A stretch of DNA of 64,000 nt from Acidovorax soli (GTDB taxonomy: Bacteria > Pseudomonadota > Gammaproteobacteria > Burkholderiales > Burkholderiaceae_C). The first letter of the stretch is position 1, and each line of letters starts with the position of its first letter. The notes under the pieces were generated by a model, which made no database searches, was not told where the DNA came from, and saw nothing but the letters and a program-made list of their open reading frames with translations. Shown here one piece after another: positions 53,805 to 63,668 of the stretch. The position numbers and the translations under genes were made by a program. The stretch spans positions 310,001 to 374,000 of the forward strand of contig NZ_JACHLK010000001.1 in the NCBI RefSeq assembly GCF_014207955.1. Direction: 5' to 3'.

Positions 53805-54377
53805 TCAATTGTCAGCGGCTCGCGACCGGGCCAGGCGCTCGCTTTGCCAATAGACATCGTCCCCGCCATCCATGCGGTTGAGCACGCGCGCCAGCACGAA
53901 CATCAGGTCCGACAGGCGGTTGAGATACTGGCGTGGCGCGTCGTTGAGCGGCTCTTCGGCGCCCAGGCCCACGACCACGCGCTCGGCGCGGCGCGCCACG
54001 GTGCGGCAGACATGGGCCTGCGCTGCGGCGCGCGTGCCCGCGGGCAGGATGAATTCCTGCAGCCTGGGCAACGACGCGTTGTAGTGCGCCAGCGCTTCAT
54101 CGAGCTGCAGCACGGCTTCGGGCTTGAGCAGCTCGTAGCCCGGGATGGACAGCTCGCCGCCCAGGTTGAACAGCTGGTGCTGGATCTGTACCAGCAGTGT
54201 GCGCACGTCGTCGGGCAAGGTCTCGCACAGCAGCAGGCCGATGTGGGAATTGAGTTCGTCCACATCGCCCATGGCATGGATGCGCGTGCTGCTCTTGGAC
54301 ACGCGCTGGTCATTGCCCAGGCCGGTGGTGCCGGCGTCGCCGGTGCGGGTGGTGATGGCGGTGAGTCGGTTGCCCAT
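53805..54377 (-). CDS. cob(I)alamin adenosyltransferase, PduO type
   Basis: The 190-residue protein starts with the PduO ATP-binding signature TRTGDAGTTGLGNDQRVSKSS and has VDELNSHIGLLL and RTVARRAERVV, the conserved trimer-interface and ATP residues. It transfers the adenosyl group of ATP to cob(I)alamin to make adenosylcobalamin. The start at 54377 gives the standard N-terminus. No cobalamin riboswitch or cobalamin-dependent enzyme gene is close. Confidence 0.93.
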   Translation of the reverse strand: MGNRLTAITTRTGDAGTTGLGNDQRVSKSSTRIHAMGDVDELNSHIGLLLCETLPDDVRTLLVQIQHQLFNLGGELSIPGYELLKPEAVLQLDEALAHYNASLPRLQEFILPAGTRAAAQAHVCRTVARRAERVVVGLGAEEPLNDAPRQYLNRLSDLMFVLARVLNRMDGGDDVYWQSERLARSRAADN

Positions 54378-54569
54378 GGCAGCAGGTCTCCGGTGCGGCA
54401 TGCCCGGATCGGGCGCGCCGAGCGGGTGCGGGGAAAGGAACAGTGTGGCCGCATTGTCCCGCATCGGGCCACCAAGAAAAACGGCGGTGGCTGCGCGCCA
54501 TCCGCTGTGGGGTTTGGAGGCGCAGGCCCGGGCCTGTGCCCCCAGGTTCAGGCGCCGCCATGGCGGCCG

Positions 54570-55019
54570 TCAGTGCACGGCCACGGCACGGCGGTTGGCC
54601 GCATCGATTTCGGCGGTGGAGACCAGGCCGTTCTTGGCGCTGGACTGCATGCTGGACCAGGCATCGGCGTGGTAGCGGTCCCATTCGGCGCGCGACACCA
54701 TGCCATCGCCGTTGGCGTCCATCAGGCGGGCGTTGGTCTTCTTCTCGGCATTGGCGGCCGCCTTGCCGCCAGCCGCCGTGGCGTCGATCTCCGGCGCTGC
54801 TGCGGTCTTGCCCATGCCGGCCGCAGGGTTGGCCACGGCGGCGGCCGAGTGGGCCTTGCGGTTGTCGACCTTGTCCTGGGCCATGGCCGCTGCCGCGCCG
54901 CCCGATGCAGAGGGCGCCACTTCGGCCGGCGTCTTGCCCACGCCGACAGGGGCCTGGGCCAGTGCAGCGCTGCAGGCGATGGCAGCCAGGGAAGCGAGGA
55001 GGGTGTGCTTGGTGGTCAT
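54570..55019 (-). CDS. secreted EF-hand-type protein
   Basis: The 149-residue protein has a signal peptide (MTTKHTLLASLAAIACSAALAQ) and an alanine-rich linker, then a single EF-hand loop DANGDGMVSRAEW near residue 101. The second helix is partly degenerate. Calcium binding is likely at this one loop. A second, divergent gene at 55300 also encodes a secreted EF-hand protein. Function unknown; periplasmic calcium or surface roles are possible. Confidence 0.75.
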   Translation of the reverse strand: MTTKHTLLASLAAIACSAALAQAPVGVGKTPAEVAPSASGGAAAAMAQDKVDNRKAHSAAAVANPAAGMGKTAAAPEIDATAAGGKAAANAEKKTNARLMDANGDGMVSRAEWDRYHADAWSSMQSSAKNGLVSTAEIDAANRRAVAVH

Positions 55020-55299
55020 TGGGAGGTCCTTTGAGATGGTTGGAAAAGCAAGAGCCTGCAAGAAGCTCTGGTGCGATTGTTCAACCCGCCCTGCACCGGG
55101 GCTGTAGGACGTGCGCAGGCCCTCGCGTGGGACTTCAAGCGCCACGCGCAACTGCTTGCCCCACTTCAGGAAACCACACTCACCAGGCGTTACACCGGGC
55201 AGGCAAATGTAGGCCCAGGCAACAGCAGGCAAAATGGCTGGCCTCCGAAGGCTGCCTGCGGTGCAATGGCGACCTGTTCAACTTTGGAGCACACCACCC

Positions 55300-55767
55300 A
55301 TGAAGACCCCAACGACCCTGAACACCTCCAAACCGCTCAAGGCCGCCCACCCCTTCGATGCCAGCAGCGCCCTGCTGTTCGCCGTGCTTTCGATCGGGGG
55401 TTTCACCGCGGTCTCCGCCGCCCATGCCCAGACCGCCCAGGCCAATCCGCCCCTGAGCGCGCCAGCCAACAGCGCCACCCGGCCTGCGGCAACGAGCCAG
55501 GGCGTGACCCCGCCCATTCCCCACAGCGCGACGACCCCGTCGCCCGCGCTGGCACCGCAGCTTGGCGGCACGGCCAGTACCACCCAGCAGGTACAGAACT
55601 CACAGGCCGGTGTCGCCTTTACCCGCGCCGACGCCAACCGCGATGGCCGGCTGAGCCCGCAGGAGGCCGTGATGCTGCCCGCCATCAGCGAAAAGTTCGA
55701 GGCCCTGGACCGCAACAAGGACAAGTTCCTGTCGCTGGAGGAATTCGCCCTGGCCACCAAGTCCTGA
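55300..55767 (+). CDS. secreted protein with two EF-hands
   Basis: The 155-residue protein has a signal-like segment ([18 protein letters not shown], about 28-45), a proline/threonine-rich linker and two EF-hand loops, [12 protein letters not shown] and [12 protein letters not shown], at the C-terminus. Calcium binding is likely. It is divergent from the single EF-hand gene (280-base gap). Three terminator-like repeats follow. Confidence 0.75.
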   Translation: MKTPTTLNTSKPLKAAHPFDASSALLFAVLSIGGFTAVSAAHAQTAQANPPLSAPANSATRPAATSQGVTPPIPHSATTPSPALAPQLGGTASTTQQVQNSQAGVAFTRADANRDGRLSPQEAVMLPAISEKFEALDRNKDKFLSLEEFALATKS

Positions 55768-55806
55768 GCACCGCGGCTCTGGCCCTTCCCTTCTCCCCCC
55801 ATTCCC

Positions 55807-55902
55807 AAGGCACGCTGCGGCGTGCCTTTTCCGTGGCCGATCACGCTGCGGCGTGCCTTTTCCGTGGCCGATCACGCTGCGGCGTGCCTTTTCCGTGGCC
55901 GG
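55807..55902 (+). terminator. triplicated terminator (three 31-bp units)
   Basis: Three direct copies of a 31-base unit (starts 55811, 55842, 55873) each carry a CACGC-TGCG-GCGTG hairpin followed by CCTTTT. The first copy has the longest stem (GGCACGC/GCGTGCC). They lie after the two-EF-hand gene and before the convergent amino-acid ABC ATPase gene. Confidence 0.75.
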
Positions 55903-55911
55903 TTTCTTCGG

Positions 55912-56686
<775 letters not shown>

Positions 56687-56703
<17 letters not shown>

Positions 56704-57340
56704 GGAGTTTCCTTTCAAGGGATTGCGCCACCAGGCTCACCGGGAAGCACAGCGCAAAGTACAGAAGGGCCACGCAGGCGTAGACCAGGAAGGGCTTGTA
56801 GGTGGCGTTGGAGATCATGCTGCCGGCCTTGGTCAGCTCCACAAAGCCGATCACCGAGGCCAGGGCCGTGCCCTTGATCACCTGCACCAGAAAGCCCACG
56901 GTGGGCGGCACGGCGATGCGCAGCGCCTGCGGCAGCACCACATGGCGCAGCTGCTCGCGGAAATTGAGCGCCAGGCTTTGCGCCGCCTCCCACTGGCCCT
57001 TGGGGATGGCCTCCACGCAGCCGCGCCAGATCTCGGTCAGGTAGGCACTGGTGTAGAGCGTGAGCGCCACGGCGGCCGCGGTCCACGGCGAGGTCTTGAT
57101 GCCGAACAGCGCGATGCCGAAATAGGCCAGGAACAGCTGCATGAGCAGCGGCGTGCCCTGGAAGATCTGTACGTAGGCCCCGATGGCGCGCTGCGCACCG
57201 CGCAGCTTGGCCAGGCGCAGCACCAGCAGCGCCATGCCCACGATGCCGCCGCCGATGAAGGCGATGAGCGAGAGGCTCACCGTCCAGCGCGCGGCGCCGA
57301 GCAGGTTGCGCAGGATGTCCCAGATGGAGAACTCGACCAC
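56687..57340 (-). CDS. polar-amino-acid ABC permease (second)
   Basis: About 217 residues, five to six helices, with the HisM/GlnP coupling loop WEAAQSLALNFREQLRHVVLPQA. The GTG start at 57340 is preceded by GGGAGGTAA, which overlaps the stop of the upstream permease gene. Together with that permease it forms the membrane pore of the importer. Substrate unknown. Confidence 0.92.
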
Positions 57341-57341
57341 A

Positions 57342-58016
57342 TTACCTCCCGACCAGGAAACGCGCACCCACCCACACCAGCAGGCGCCGGGTGAGCATGG
57401 ACAGCGCCAGGTACACGATGGTGGCCACGATGAAGGCCTCGAACGCGCGGAAGGTGTTGCTCGAGATCAGGTTGGCCGCGTAGCTCAGCTCGGGCGTGGA
57501 GATCTGGCCGCACACGGCCGAGCCCAGCATGACGATGATGATCTGGCTCACCATGGCCGGCCACACCTTGAGCAGGGCCGGCGGCAGCACCACGCGGCGG
57601 AAGGTCTGGCCCGGCGTCAGGGCCAGGCTGGCCGCCGCCTCGACCTGGCCGCGCGGCGTGGCCTCGATGCCGGCGCGGATGATCTCGGCCGAGTAGGCCC
57701 CGAGGTTGATCACCATGGCCAGCACCGACGCCAGCTCGGGCGTGAGCTTGAGCCCCAGCGCCGGCAGGCCGAAGAAGATGAAGAACAGCTGCACGATGAA
57801 GGGCGTGTTGCGCACCAGCTCCACATACGAGGCCACGGCCCAGCGCAATGCCGCCGGGCGCGGGCCTAGGTTGCGCGCCCGGGCCCAGGCGCAGGCCGTG
57901 CCCAGCAGCAGGCCGAGCACGGTGCCCACGATGGTGAGCCCTATCGTCCAGGCCACGCCGCGCAGCAGCAGGGGCCACTGCGAGAACACGGCAGAGAAAT
58001 CCAGTTGGATCAGCAT
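57342..58016 (-). CDS. polar-amino-acid ABC permease (first)
   Basis: The 224-residue permease has the EAA-type loop VEAAASLALTPGQTFRRVVLP and conserved YVELVRNTPFIVQLFFIFFG. It is the HisQ/GlnP partner of the second permease. It follows the binding-protein gene by 72 bases in one operon with GntR, binding protein, permeases and ATPase. Confidence 0.92.
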   Translation of the reverse strand: MLIQLDFSAVFSQWPLLLRGVAWTIGLTIVGTVLGLLLGTACAWARARNLGPRPAALRWAVASYVELVRNTPFIVQLFFIFFGLPALGLKLTPELASVLAMVINLGAYSAEIIRAGIEATPRGQVEAAASLALTPGQTFRRVVLPPALLKVWPAMVSQIIIVMLGSAVCGQISTPELSYAANLISSNTFRAFEAFIVATIVYLALSMLTRRLLVWVGARFLVGR

Positions 58017-58088
58017 GGTGGGCGTGCCCTGCCGCGCTCATCGCGCAGCAGGCCTGTGCAGGGAGGAAGGGGACGGGGAGGTGTTGAC

Positions 58089-58904
58089 TTACTGGGGGAG
58101 ATCACCGGCGGGGCGACCCAGCCACTTGCTCGACAGCTTGTCGATGTCGCCGGACTTCTTGGCGTCGGCAATGATCTCGTTCACGCGCGTGCGCAGCTTG
58201 TCCTCGCCCTTGGCCACGCCGATGAAGTTGGGGCTGTCCTTGAGCAAGAGCTTGTATTCGGTGGCCAGGCCGGGGTTCTTGACCATGATGGTGCCGGCCG
58301 TCGATGCGCTGGTGGCAATCGCCTGCGTCTGGCCCGAGACGAAGGCCGAGATGCTCGCGGCGTGGTCCTCGAAGCGCTTGACGTCCACGCCGGCGGGCGC
58401 GACCTTGGCCAGCTCCTGGTCTTCCATGGCGCCGCGCGTCACGGCGACCGACTTGCCGGCCAGGTCGGCAAAGCTCTTGATCGACAGGCTCTTGCTGGCG
58501 AACACGGCCTGGAAGAAGGGTGCGTAGGCGGCGGTGAAGTCGATCACCTTCTCGCGCTCGGGGTTCTTGCCCAGGGTGGAGATCACGAGGTCGGCCTTCT
58601 GCGTCTGCAGGTAAGGGATGCGGTTGGCGCTGGTCACGGGCACCAGCTCGACCTTCACGCCCAGCTTGGCGCCGATGTAGTTGGCCATTTCCACGTCCAG
58701 GCCCTGGGGCTTGAGGTCGGTGCCGACAAAACCGTAGGGCGGGTAGTCGGTGGGGATGGCGATCTTGATTTCCTTGGCCTTGAGGATGTTGTCCAGTGCG
58801 TTCTGGGCATGCGCAGCGGGGGACAGCAAGGCGACGGACAGGCCTGCTGCGGCCAGCAGGCCCAGGGTGGTACGGCGGTGGGTAGAGACGGCGCGGGGGG
58901 TCAT
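58089..58904 (-). CDS. polar-amino-acid ABC substrate-binding protein
   Basis: The 271-residue periplasmic protein has a signal peptide (cleavage near AHAQN, about 34) and a type 2 periplasmic-binding domain beginning IKIAIPTDYPPYGFVG. VISTLGKNPEREKVIDFT and KSVAVTRGAMEDQEL are the hinge and ligand regions of amino-acid-binding proteins. Its ATG overlaps the GntR gene stop by four bases (ATGA), so regulator and transporter form one operon. Confidence 0.93.
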   Translation of the reverse strand: MTPRAVSTHRRTTLGLLAAAGLSVALLSPAAHAQNALDNILKAKEIKIAIPTDYPPYGFVGTDLKPQGLDVEMANYIGAKLGVKVELVPVTSANRIPYLQTQKADLVISTLGKNPEREKVIDFTAAYAPFFQAVFASKSLSIKSFADLAGKSVAVTRGAMEDQELAKVAPAGVDVKRFEDHAASISAFVSGQTQAIATSASTAGTIMVKNPGLATEYKLLLKDSPNFIGVAKGEDKLRTRVNEIIADAKKSGDIDKLSSKWLGRPAGDLPQ

Positions 58905-59689
58905 AGCAAGGCTCCTAGGTAGGGGGATGTGTCGTCGGGCGGGGTGGAAACAGGCTTCTTGGCCGCGGCCTTGCCGCGCGCTGCGCGGGCCTTGGCCGGG
59001 GCGTCGGGGGCCGCGGCGCTCTTGCGCACCGGGGCCAGTGCATCGCGCAGCTCGGCCAGCGGGTCGTGGGCGGCCTGCAGGCGCAGCGCGTCCTGCACGG
59101 TGCCGATGTGTTCGGACATGAGCGCCTCGGCGCGGGCGATGTCGCCGGCTTCGAGCGCCTCGACGATGCGCACATGGTCGGCGCAGGACTGGGCCGCATC
59201 GTGCGAGGACTGGTAGAGCATGGCGATCAGCGTGGTGCGCGCCGTGAAGTCGCGCAGCGTGTCGGCCAGCAGGCTGTTGCCCAGGCATTCGGCCAGGCAG
59301 ACGTGGAAATCGCCCAGCAGAAAGCTGCGCGCACCCACATCGGTGCCGGCCAGCGCCGCTTTCTCGCGCTGCAGGTGGTTCTTGAGCTGGCGCACGGCCG
59401 CCTTGTCCACCGACTTGAGCTGGTGCAGCAGGCCGAGCTCGATCACACGCCGGGCCTCGAAGGCCTCGCGCGCCTCGTCCTCGGACGGCTCGATCACGTA
59501 CCAGCCGCGGCGCGCGCTCACGGTGACGATGCCGCGCGTGGACAGCCGCGTGAGCGCCTCGCGCACGATGGTGCGGCTGCAGTCGAACAGCATGGCCAGC
59601 TGCTGCTCGCCCAGGCGCGAGCCCGGGGCGAGCTTCTGGGCCATCACGGCTTCGATGATGCGGTTGCTGATGTCGGTGGCGGAGGTCAT
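58901..59689 (-). CDS. GntR-family regulator (FCD type)
   Basis: About 262 residues. The winged helix at residues 8-70 (LGEQQLAMLFDCSRTIVREAL) is followed by the FCD domain with FHVCLAECLGNS and DHVRIVEAL. The C-terminus has an alanine/lysine-rich tail. It is the first gene of the amino-acid ABC operon and probably controls it. ATG at 59689 has GAGG upstream; a GTG six bases earlier is also in frame. A GGTATACAAG site lies just upstream. Confidence 0.9.
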   Translation of the reverse strand: MTSATDISNRIIEAVMAQKLAPGSRLGEQQLAMLFDCSRTIVREALTRLSTRGIVTVSARRGWYVIEPSEDEAREAFEARRVIELGLLHQLKSVDKAAVRQLKNHLQREKAALAGTDVGARSFLLGDFHVCLAECLGNSLLADTLRDFTARTTLIAMLYQSSHDAAQSCADHVRIVEALEAGDIARAEALMSEHIGTVQDALRLQAAHDPLAELRDALAPVRKSAAAPDAPAKARAARGKAAAKKPVSTPPDDTSPYLGALL

Positions 59690-59717
59690 TGACACCCTCT
59701 ACGCAGAAAGCGTGCCA

Positions 59718-59731
59718 ACTGGTATACAAGC
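59718..59731. promoter_or_regulatory. candidate GntR operator (GTATAC core)
   Basis: ACTGGTATACAAGC contains the palindromic GTATAC core with CTTG/TGG flanks, resembling FadR/VanR-type operators (TTGTATAC). It lies 29 bases upstream of the GntR gene and between it and the divergent FAD oxidase gene. Confidence 0.45.
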
Positions 59732-59886
59732 TCAATGCACCAGCTTGGCGCACCACAGGGATGCACTGGCCAGGGCACTGCACTGCCGTGGCGCATGCAG
59801 CAGTCAGGTTCTCGGCCCTCTGCCCCGCGCCTGGGCACAGCGCCCTAAAATGAATCCCACACCCAGATACCGCACGGAGACACGCC

Positions 59887-61311
59887 ATGAACGCCCCCAC
59901 CGCCGCCTCGCACCTGCTGCCCGAAATCCATCTGCGCGAGGTGCCCCAGGCCCTGATCGAGGCCCTGCAGGCACGCTTTGGTGCGCAATGCTCCACGGCC
60001 CAGGCCGTGCGCGAACAGCATGGCCGCGACGAAGGCTCGCTGCAGGCGCCGCCGCCCTCGGCCGTGGTGTTTGCCGAGAGCACCCAGGACGTGGCCGACG
60101 CCGTGAAGCTGGCCGCCCAGTACGAGGTGCCGGTGATCCCCTACGGCGCGGGCTCCTCGCTCGAAGGCCACCTGCTGGCCGTGCAGGGCGGCATCAGCAT
60201 CGACGTGGCGCGCATGAACCAGGTGCTCAGCATCGATGCCGAAGACCTCACGGTGACCGTGCAGCCCGGCATCACACGCAAGGCGCTCAACGATGCGATC
60301 AAGGACACGGGCCTGTTCTTCCCCATCGACCCCGGCGCCGACGCCAGCATCGGCGGCATGAGCGCCACGCGCGCCAGCGGTACCAATGCCGTGCGCTACG
60401 GCACCATGCGCGAGAACGTACTGGCGCTGGAGGTGGTGACGGCCAGCGGTGAAGTGATCCACACCGGCACGCGCGCCAAGAAGAGCAGCGCGGGCTACGA
60501 CCTCACGCGCCTGATGGTGGGCAGCGAGGGCACGCTCGGGATCATGACCCAGATCACCGTGCGCCTGTACCCGCTGCCCGAGGCCGTGTCGGCCGCCATC
60601 TGCTCGTTCCCGAGCATCGAAGCGGCCGTGCGCACCACCATCCAGACCATCCAGCTCGGCGTGCCGATCGCGCGCGTGGAGCTGATCGACCACAACACGG
60701 TGCGCATGGTCAATGCCCACAGCAAGCTCGGCCTGCGCGAAGAACCCATGCTGCTCATGGAATTCCATGGCTCGCCGTCGAGCGTGAAGGAACAGGCCGA
60801 GACCGTGCAGGAGATCGCCAGCGAGTTCGGCGGCAATGCCTTCGAGTGGGCCAGCACGCCCGAGGAGCGCACGCGCCTGTGGACCGCGCGGCACAACGCC
60901 TACTTCGCGGCGGTGCAGAGCCGCCCGGGCTGCCGTGCCATCAGCACCGACACCTGCGTGCCCATCAGCCGCCTGGCGGACTGCCTGCTCGACTCGGTGG
61001 CCGAAGCCGACGCCAGCGGCATCCCCTACTTCCTGGTGGGCCATGTGGGCGACGGCAACTTCCACTTCGGCTACCTGCTCGACCCCAACATCCCCGAGGA
61101 GCGCGTGACCGCCGAGGACCTGAACCACAAGCTCGTGGCGCGGGCCCTGGCGCTGGGCGGCACCTGCACCGGCGAGCACGGCGTGGGCCTGCACAAGATG
61201 GGCTTTCTGCTCGACGAGACGGGCGCCGGCGCGGTGGACATGATGCGTGCCATCAAGCGCGCGCTGGACCCCAAGAACATCCTGAACCCGGGCAAGATCT
61301 TCGCGCTGTGA
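59887..61311 (+). CDS. FAD-linked oxidase (D-lactate dehydrogenase/GlcD type)
   Basis: The 474-residue protein has the FAD-binding PCMH domain (VIPYGAGSSLEGHL, PGITRKALN, GADASIGGMSATRASGTNAVRYG) and the C-terminal FAD-oxidase C domain with HVGDGNFHF and TGEHGVGLHKMGFL (metal and substrate histidines). It resembles D-lactate or glycolate dehydrogenases that donate electrons to cytochrome or quinone. The substrate is a 2-hydroxy acid, most likely D-lactate. It is divergent from the GntR gene; TAAAAT is a possible -10 box. Confidence 0.9.
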   Translation: MNAPTAASHLLPEIHLREVPQALIEALQARFGAQCSTAQAVREQHGRDEGSLQAPPPSAVVFAESTQDVADAVKLAAQYEVPVIPYGAGSSLEGHLLAVQGGISIDVARMNQVLSIDAEDLTVTVQPGITRKALNDAIKDTGLFFPIDPGADASIGGMSATRASGTNAVRYGTMRENVLALEVVTASGEVIHTGTRAKKSSAGYDLTRLMVGSEGTLGIMTQITVRLYPLPEAVSAAICSFPSIEAAVRTTIQTIQLGVPIARVELIDHNTVRMVNAHSKLGLREEPMLLMEFHGSPSSVKEQAETVQEIASEFGGNAFEWASTPEERTRLWTARHNAYFAAVQSRPGCRAISTDTCVPISRLADCLLDSVAEADASGIPYFLVGHVGDGNFHFGYLLDPNIPEERVTAEDLNHKLVARALALGGTCTGEHGVGLHKMGFLLDETGAGAVDMMRAIKRALDPKNILNPGKIFAL

Positions 61312-61447
61312 AGGCTGCCGCCGGGCAGCGCCAGTCGACACGGCCCGGTTTGCGGGCATAAATCACGCAATCGTGCAGGGCGTGGCTTGCCTTGCGGCCA
61401 GGCTGGCGTATCGTGGCCGATCCCCGGCCCCCTGCTTCGCCCCGCCC

Positions 61448-62197
61448 ATGCACACCTTCATCCGCCCCCTGGTCCTGGCCGTCGCCCTGGTGGGCGGCCT
61501 GTTCTTCGGCGCCCTGCTGCTCCTGTCCGTGGCCAAGCCGACCTGGGTGGAGCACCAGGCCCGGGACCTGATCCGCGCGCAGATCGAGCGCAAGACCGGC
61601 GAGAAGATCGCGGCGCTGGACGCGAGCTTCCTCGACGGCCGGGCCCGCGCACTGCTGCAGGACCATGAGCGCGAGATCGCGGCGGCCCGCCGGGCCCTCA
61701 CCGAGGGCCTGCCCGCGCGCATCGCCGCCATCGCGGCCCAGATGGGCGTGCCCGAATGCGAGTGCCGCAAACGCTACCGCGAAGGCACGGAGCTGCGCCT
61801 GGGCACCCTGCAGCAGATGCAGGCCCAGCTCGCGGCGCTGATCCGCAGCCAGTACCTGGACACTGCCGACCAGTTGCAGCGCGAATTGCGCATCTTCAGC
61901 GGCGCCAATGCGCTGGCCTTTGCCCTGCTGGGCGTGGCCGCCCTGCGCCGCCCTGCCGCACGCCTGCAGCTGTTGCCGGCCGCGGCCACCCTGCTGCTGG
62001 CCACCGTGGCCGCCAGCGGGTTCTACCTGTTCGGCCAGCACTGGCTGCACACCATCGTCTTCGGCGACTACGTGGGCTGGGCGCTGCTGGGCTATATTGG
62101 GCTGGTCTATGCATGGCTGTGCGACCTGCTGCTCAACCGGGCGCGGGTGACCGCCCACCTGCTCAGCAGCGCAGGCGGCAGCGTCGCCCCATGCTGA
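61448..62197 (+). CDS. hypothetical membrane protein
   Basis: The 249-residue protein has an N-terminal helix (LVLAVALVGGLFFGALLLLSV), a long soluble helical region (about 35-155) with MGVPECECRKRYREG, then about three further helices. This suggests a membrane-anchored periplasmic or cytoplasmic coiled region. No family is recognised. The phosphoesterase gene follows after 29 bases, so they may be co-transcribed. Confidence 0.65.
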   Translation: MHTFIRPLVLAVALVGGLFFGALLLLSVAKPTWVEHQARDLIRAQIERKTGEKIAALDASFLDGRARALLQDHEREIAAARRALTEGLPARIAAIAAQMGVPECECRKRYREGTELRLGTLQQMQAQLAALIRSQYLDTADQLQRELRIFSGANALAFALLGVAALRRPAARLQLLPAAATLLLATVAASGFYLFGQHWLHTIVFGDYVGWALLGYIGLVYAWLCDLLLNRARVTAHLLSSAGGSVAPC

Positions 62198-62226
62198 CCC
62201 CCGAAGCAACAAGACACCACCCCACC

Positions 62227-62967
62227 ATGCGCATCGCCTTCGTCTCCGACATCCATGGCAACCTCGCGGCCCTCGAAGCCGTGGCGGCGGACATCGCCCA
62301 CCGCGGAGCCGACCGCGTGGTGAACCTGGGCGACAACCTCTCGGGGCCTTTGCTGCCGCGCGAGACGGCACAGTGGCTCATGGCCTCGGACTGGCTGTCG
62401 CTGGCCGGCAACCACGAGCGCCAGGTGCTGCAGCTGCGCTCCGGCCATGGCAGCCCGTCGGACCAGTACGCGCACAGCCAGCTCACCGAAGAGGAGTTCG
62501 CCTGGATGCGCAGCCTCACCCACACCCTGCGCCTGGGCGAAGACGTGCTGCTGTGCCACGGCTCGCCGCGCAGCGACCACGAATACCTGCTCGAAACCCT
62601 GGACGGCCATGTGGTGCGTGCCGCTACCCCGGCAGAGATCGACGAGCGCCTGGCGGGCCAGTACGCGCCGCTGATCGCCAGCGGCCACACCCATGTGCCG
62701 CGCCAGGTGCGCCTGGGCGCGGGCATGCTGCTGGTCAATCCCGGCAGCGTGGGCCTGCAGGCCTACGACGACGACCACCCCGTGGCCCACAAGGTGGAGA
62801 ACGGCACGCCCGATGCGCGCTACGCCATCGCCCAGCGGACTGAAGAGGGCTGGCAGGTGGAACACCACGCGGTGCCCTACGACCACGAGTCCATGGCGGC
62901 GCTGGCCGATCGAAACGGCCGCCCCGGTTGGGCGCATGCCCTGCGCACGGGAACCATGCCCTCCTGA
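62227..62967 (+). CDS. metallophosphoesterase (YfcE/MJ0936-like)
   Basis: The 246-residue protein has VSDIHGNLAALEAV (first metal motif), NLGDNLSGPL, AGNHE, LCHGSP and SGHTHVP, then NPGSVG, the blocks of the YfcE/MJ0936-type phosphodiesterase branch. Cytoplasmic. It differs from the 2838-3683 phosphoesterase in having the short GHTH/NPGS ending. Substrate unknown. Confidence 0.9.
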   Translation: MRIAFVSDIHGNLAALEAVAADIAHRGADRVVNLGDNLSGPLLPRETAQWLMASDWLSLAGNHERQVLQLRSGHGSPSDQYAHSQLTEEEFAWMRSLTHTLRLGEDVLLCHGSPRSDHEYLLETLDGHVVRAATPAEIDERLAGQYAPLIASGHTHVPRQVRLGAGMLLVNPGSVGLQAYDDDHPVAHKVENGTPDARYAIAQRTEEGWQVEHHAVPYDHESMAALADRNGRPGWAHALRTGTMPS

Positions 62968-62977
62968 GCCCTTGCGC

Positions 62978-63322
62978 TCAGCCGTGCACCGCGCGCGAAT
63001 CACCGGGCGCCTGCGCCCGGTCGTTCATGCCGTAGTCGCGCACCACCGTCGCCACGCGCAGCCGGTAGTCGGCAAACACATGGTCGCGCCCGGCCGCCTG
63101 GGTGCTGCGGTGCGCCTCCTGCTGGCGCCAGCAGGCCACGGCCTCCTCGTCGCGCCAGAAGGACAGCGACAGCAGCTTGCCCGGCGTGGCCAGGCTCTCG
63201 AAGCGCTCGATGGAAATGAAACCGTCGATCTGCGCGAGCAGCGGCTTGAGCGCGGCCGCCGCATCCAGGTAGGCGCCACGCTGGCCGGGCGCGGGCGTCA
63301 CCTCGAAGATCACGGCCATCAT
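62978..63322 (-). CDS. antibiotic biosynthesis monooxygenase-type (ABM) protein
   Basis: The 114-residue ferredoxin-like protein has [19 protein letters not shown] and [23 protein letters not shown], hallmarks of ABM-domain enzymes such as YgiN and haem-degrading or quinone-forming monooxygenases. Start ATGATG overlaps the stop of the NIPSNAP gene. Two small alpha+beta-barrel proteins in one operon could form a heteromer or act in sequence. Confidence 0.85.
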   Translation of the reverse strand: MMAVIFEVTPAPGQRGAYLDAAAALKPLLAQIDGFISIERFESLATPGKLLSLSFWRDEEAVACWRQQEAHRSTQAAGRDHVFADYRLRVATVVRDYGMNDRAQAPGDSRAVHG

Positions 63323-63663
63323 GGCGTGGCCTCTTGCGCATGGGCCGGCAGACCCAGCGTGCCCTCCACGCCCTGGGTGAAGCTGCGCTCCTCGCGCAGG
63401 ATGAAGCGCTTTTCCTGCGCGAAGGCGAAGTTCGCGCGCCCCTCGGCATCGCTGCGCAGCCGCGCACGGTAGGCCTCGTAGGCAGCCAGCGAGTCGAAGC
63501 CGATCAGGCCCCAGGCCTCGTAGTTGCTGCCCTCGTGCGGCAAAAAGTAGCCCAGCAGATGGCCGCCGCAGCGGGGGATGATCTGGCCCCAGCGCCGCGC
63601 ATACTCGGCAAAGCTGTCGCGCTGGAAGGGGTCGATCTCGTAGCGGATGAAACAGGTGATCAT
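63319..63663 (-). CDS. NIPSNAP-family protein
   Basis: The 114-residue protein starts [22 protein letters not shown] and has [24 protein letters not shown], the NIPSNAP pattern. These are dimeric alpha+beta-barrel proteins of unknown enzymology, often beside ABM-type genes. It is coupled to the ABM gene by a TGATG overlap. The 272-base inverted-repeat element begins six bases upstream of its ATG, so it forms the leader or promoter region. Confidence 0.85.
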   Translation of the reverse strand: MITCFIRYEIDPFQRDSFAEYARRWGQIIPRCGGHLLGYFLPHEGSNYEAWGLIGFDSLAAYEAYRARLRSDAEGRANFAFAQEKRFILREERSFTQGVEGTLGLPAHAQEATP

Positions 63664-63668
63664 GATAG

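Noticed and set aside
54378-54560. Cobalamin riboswitch before the adenosyltransferase gene
   Set aside because: No B12-box-like sequence or suitable folding pattern was seen in the leader.
55807-55902. Three direct repeats considered as a CRISPR array
   Set aside because: Units are contiguous with no spacers, each is a hairpin plus T run, and no cas genes are present.
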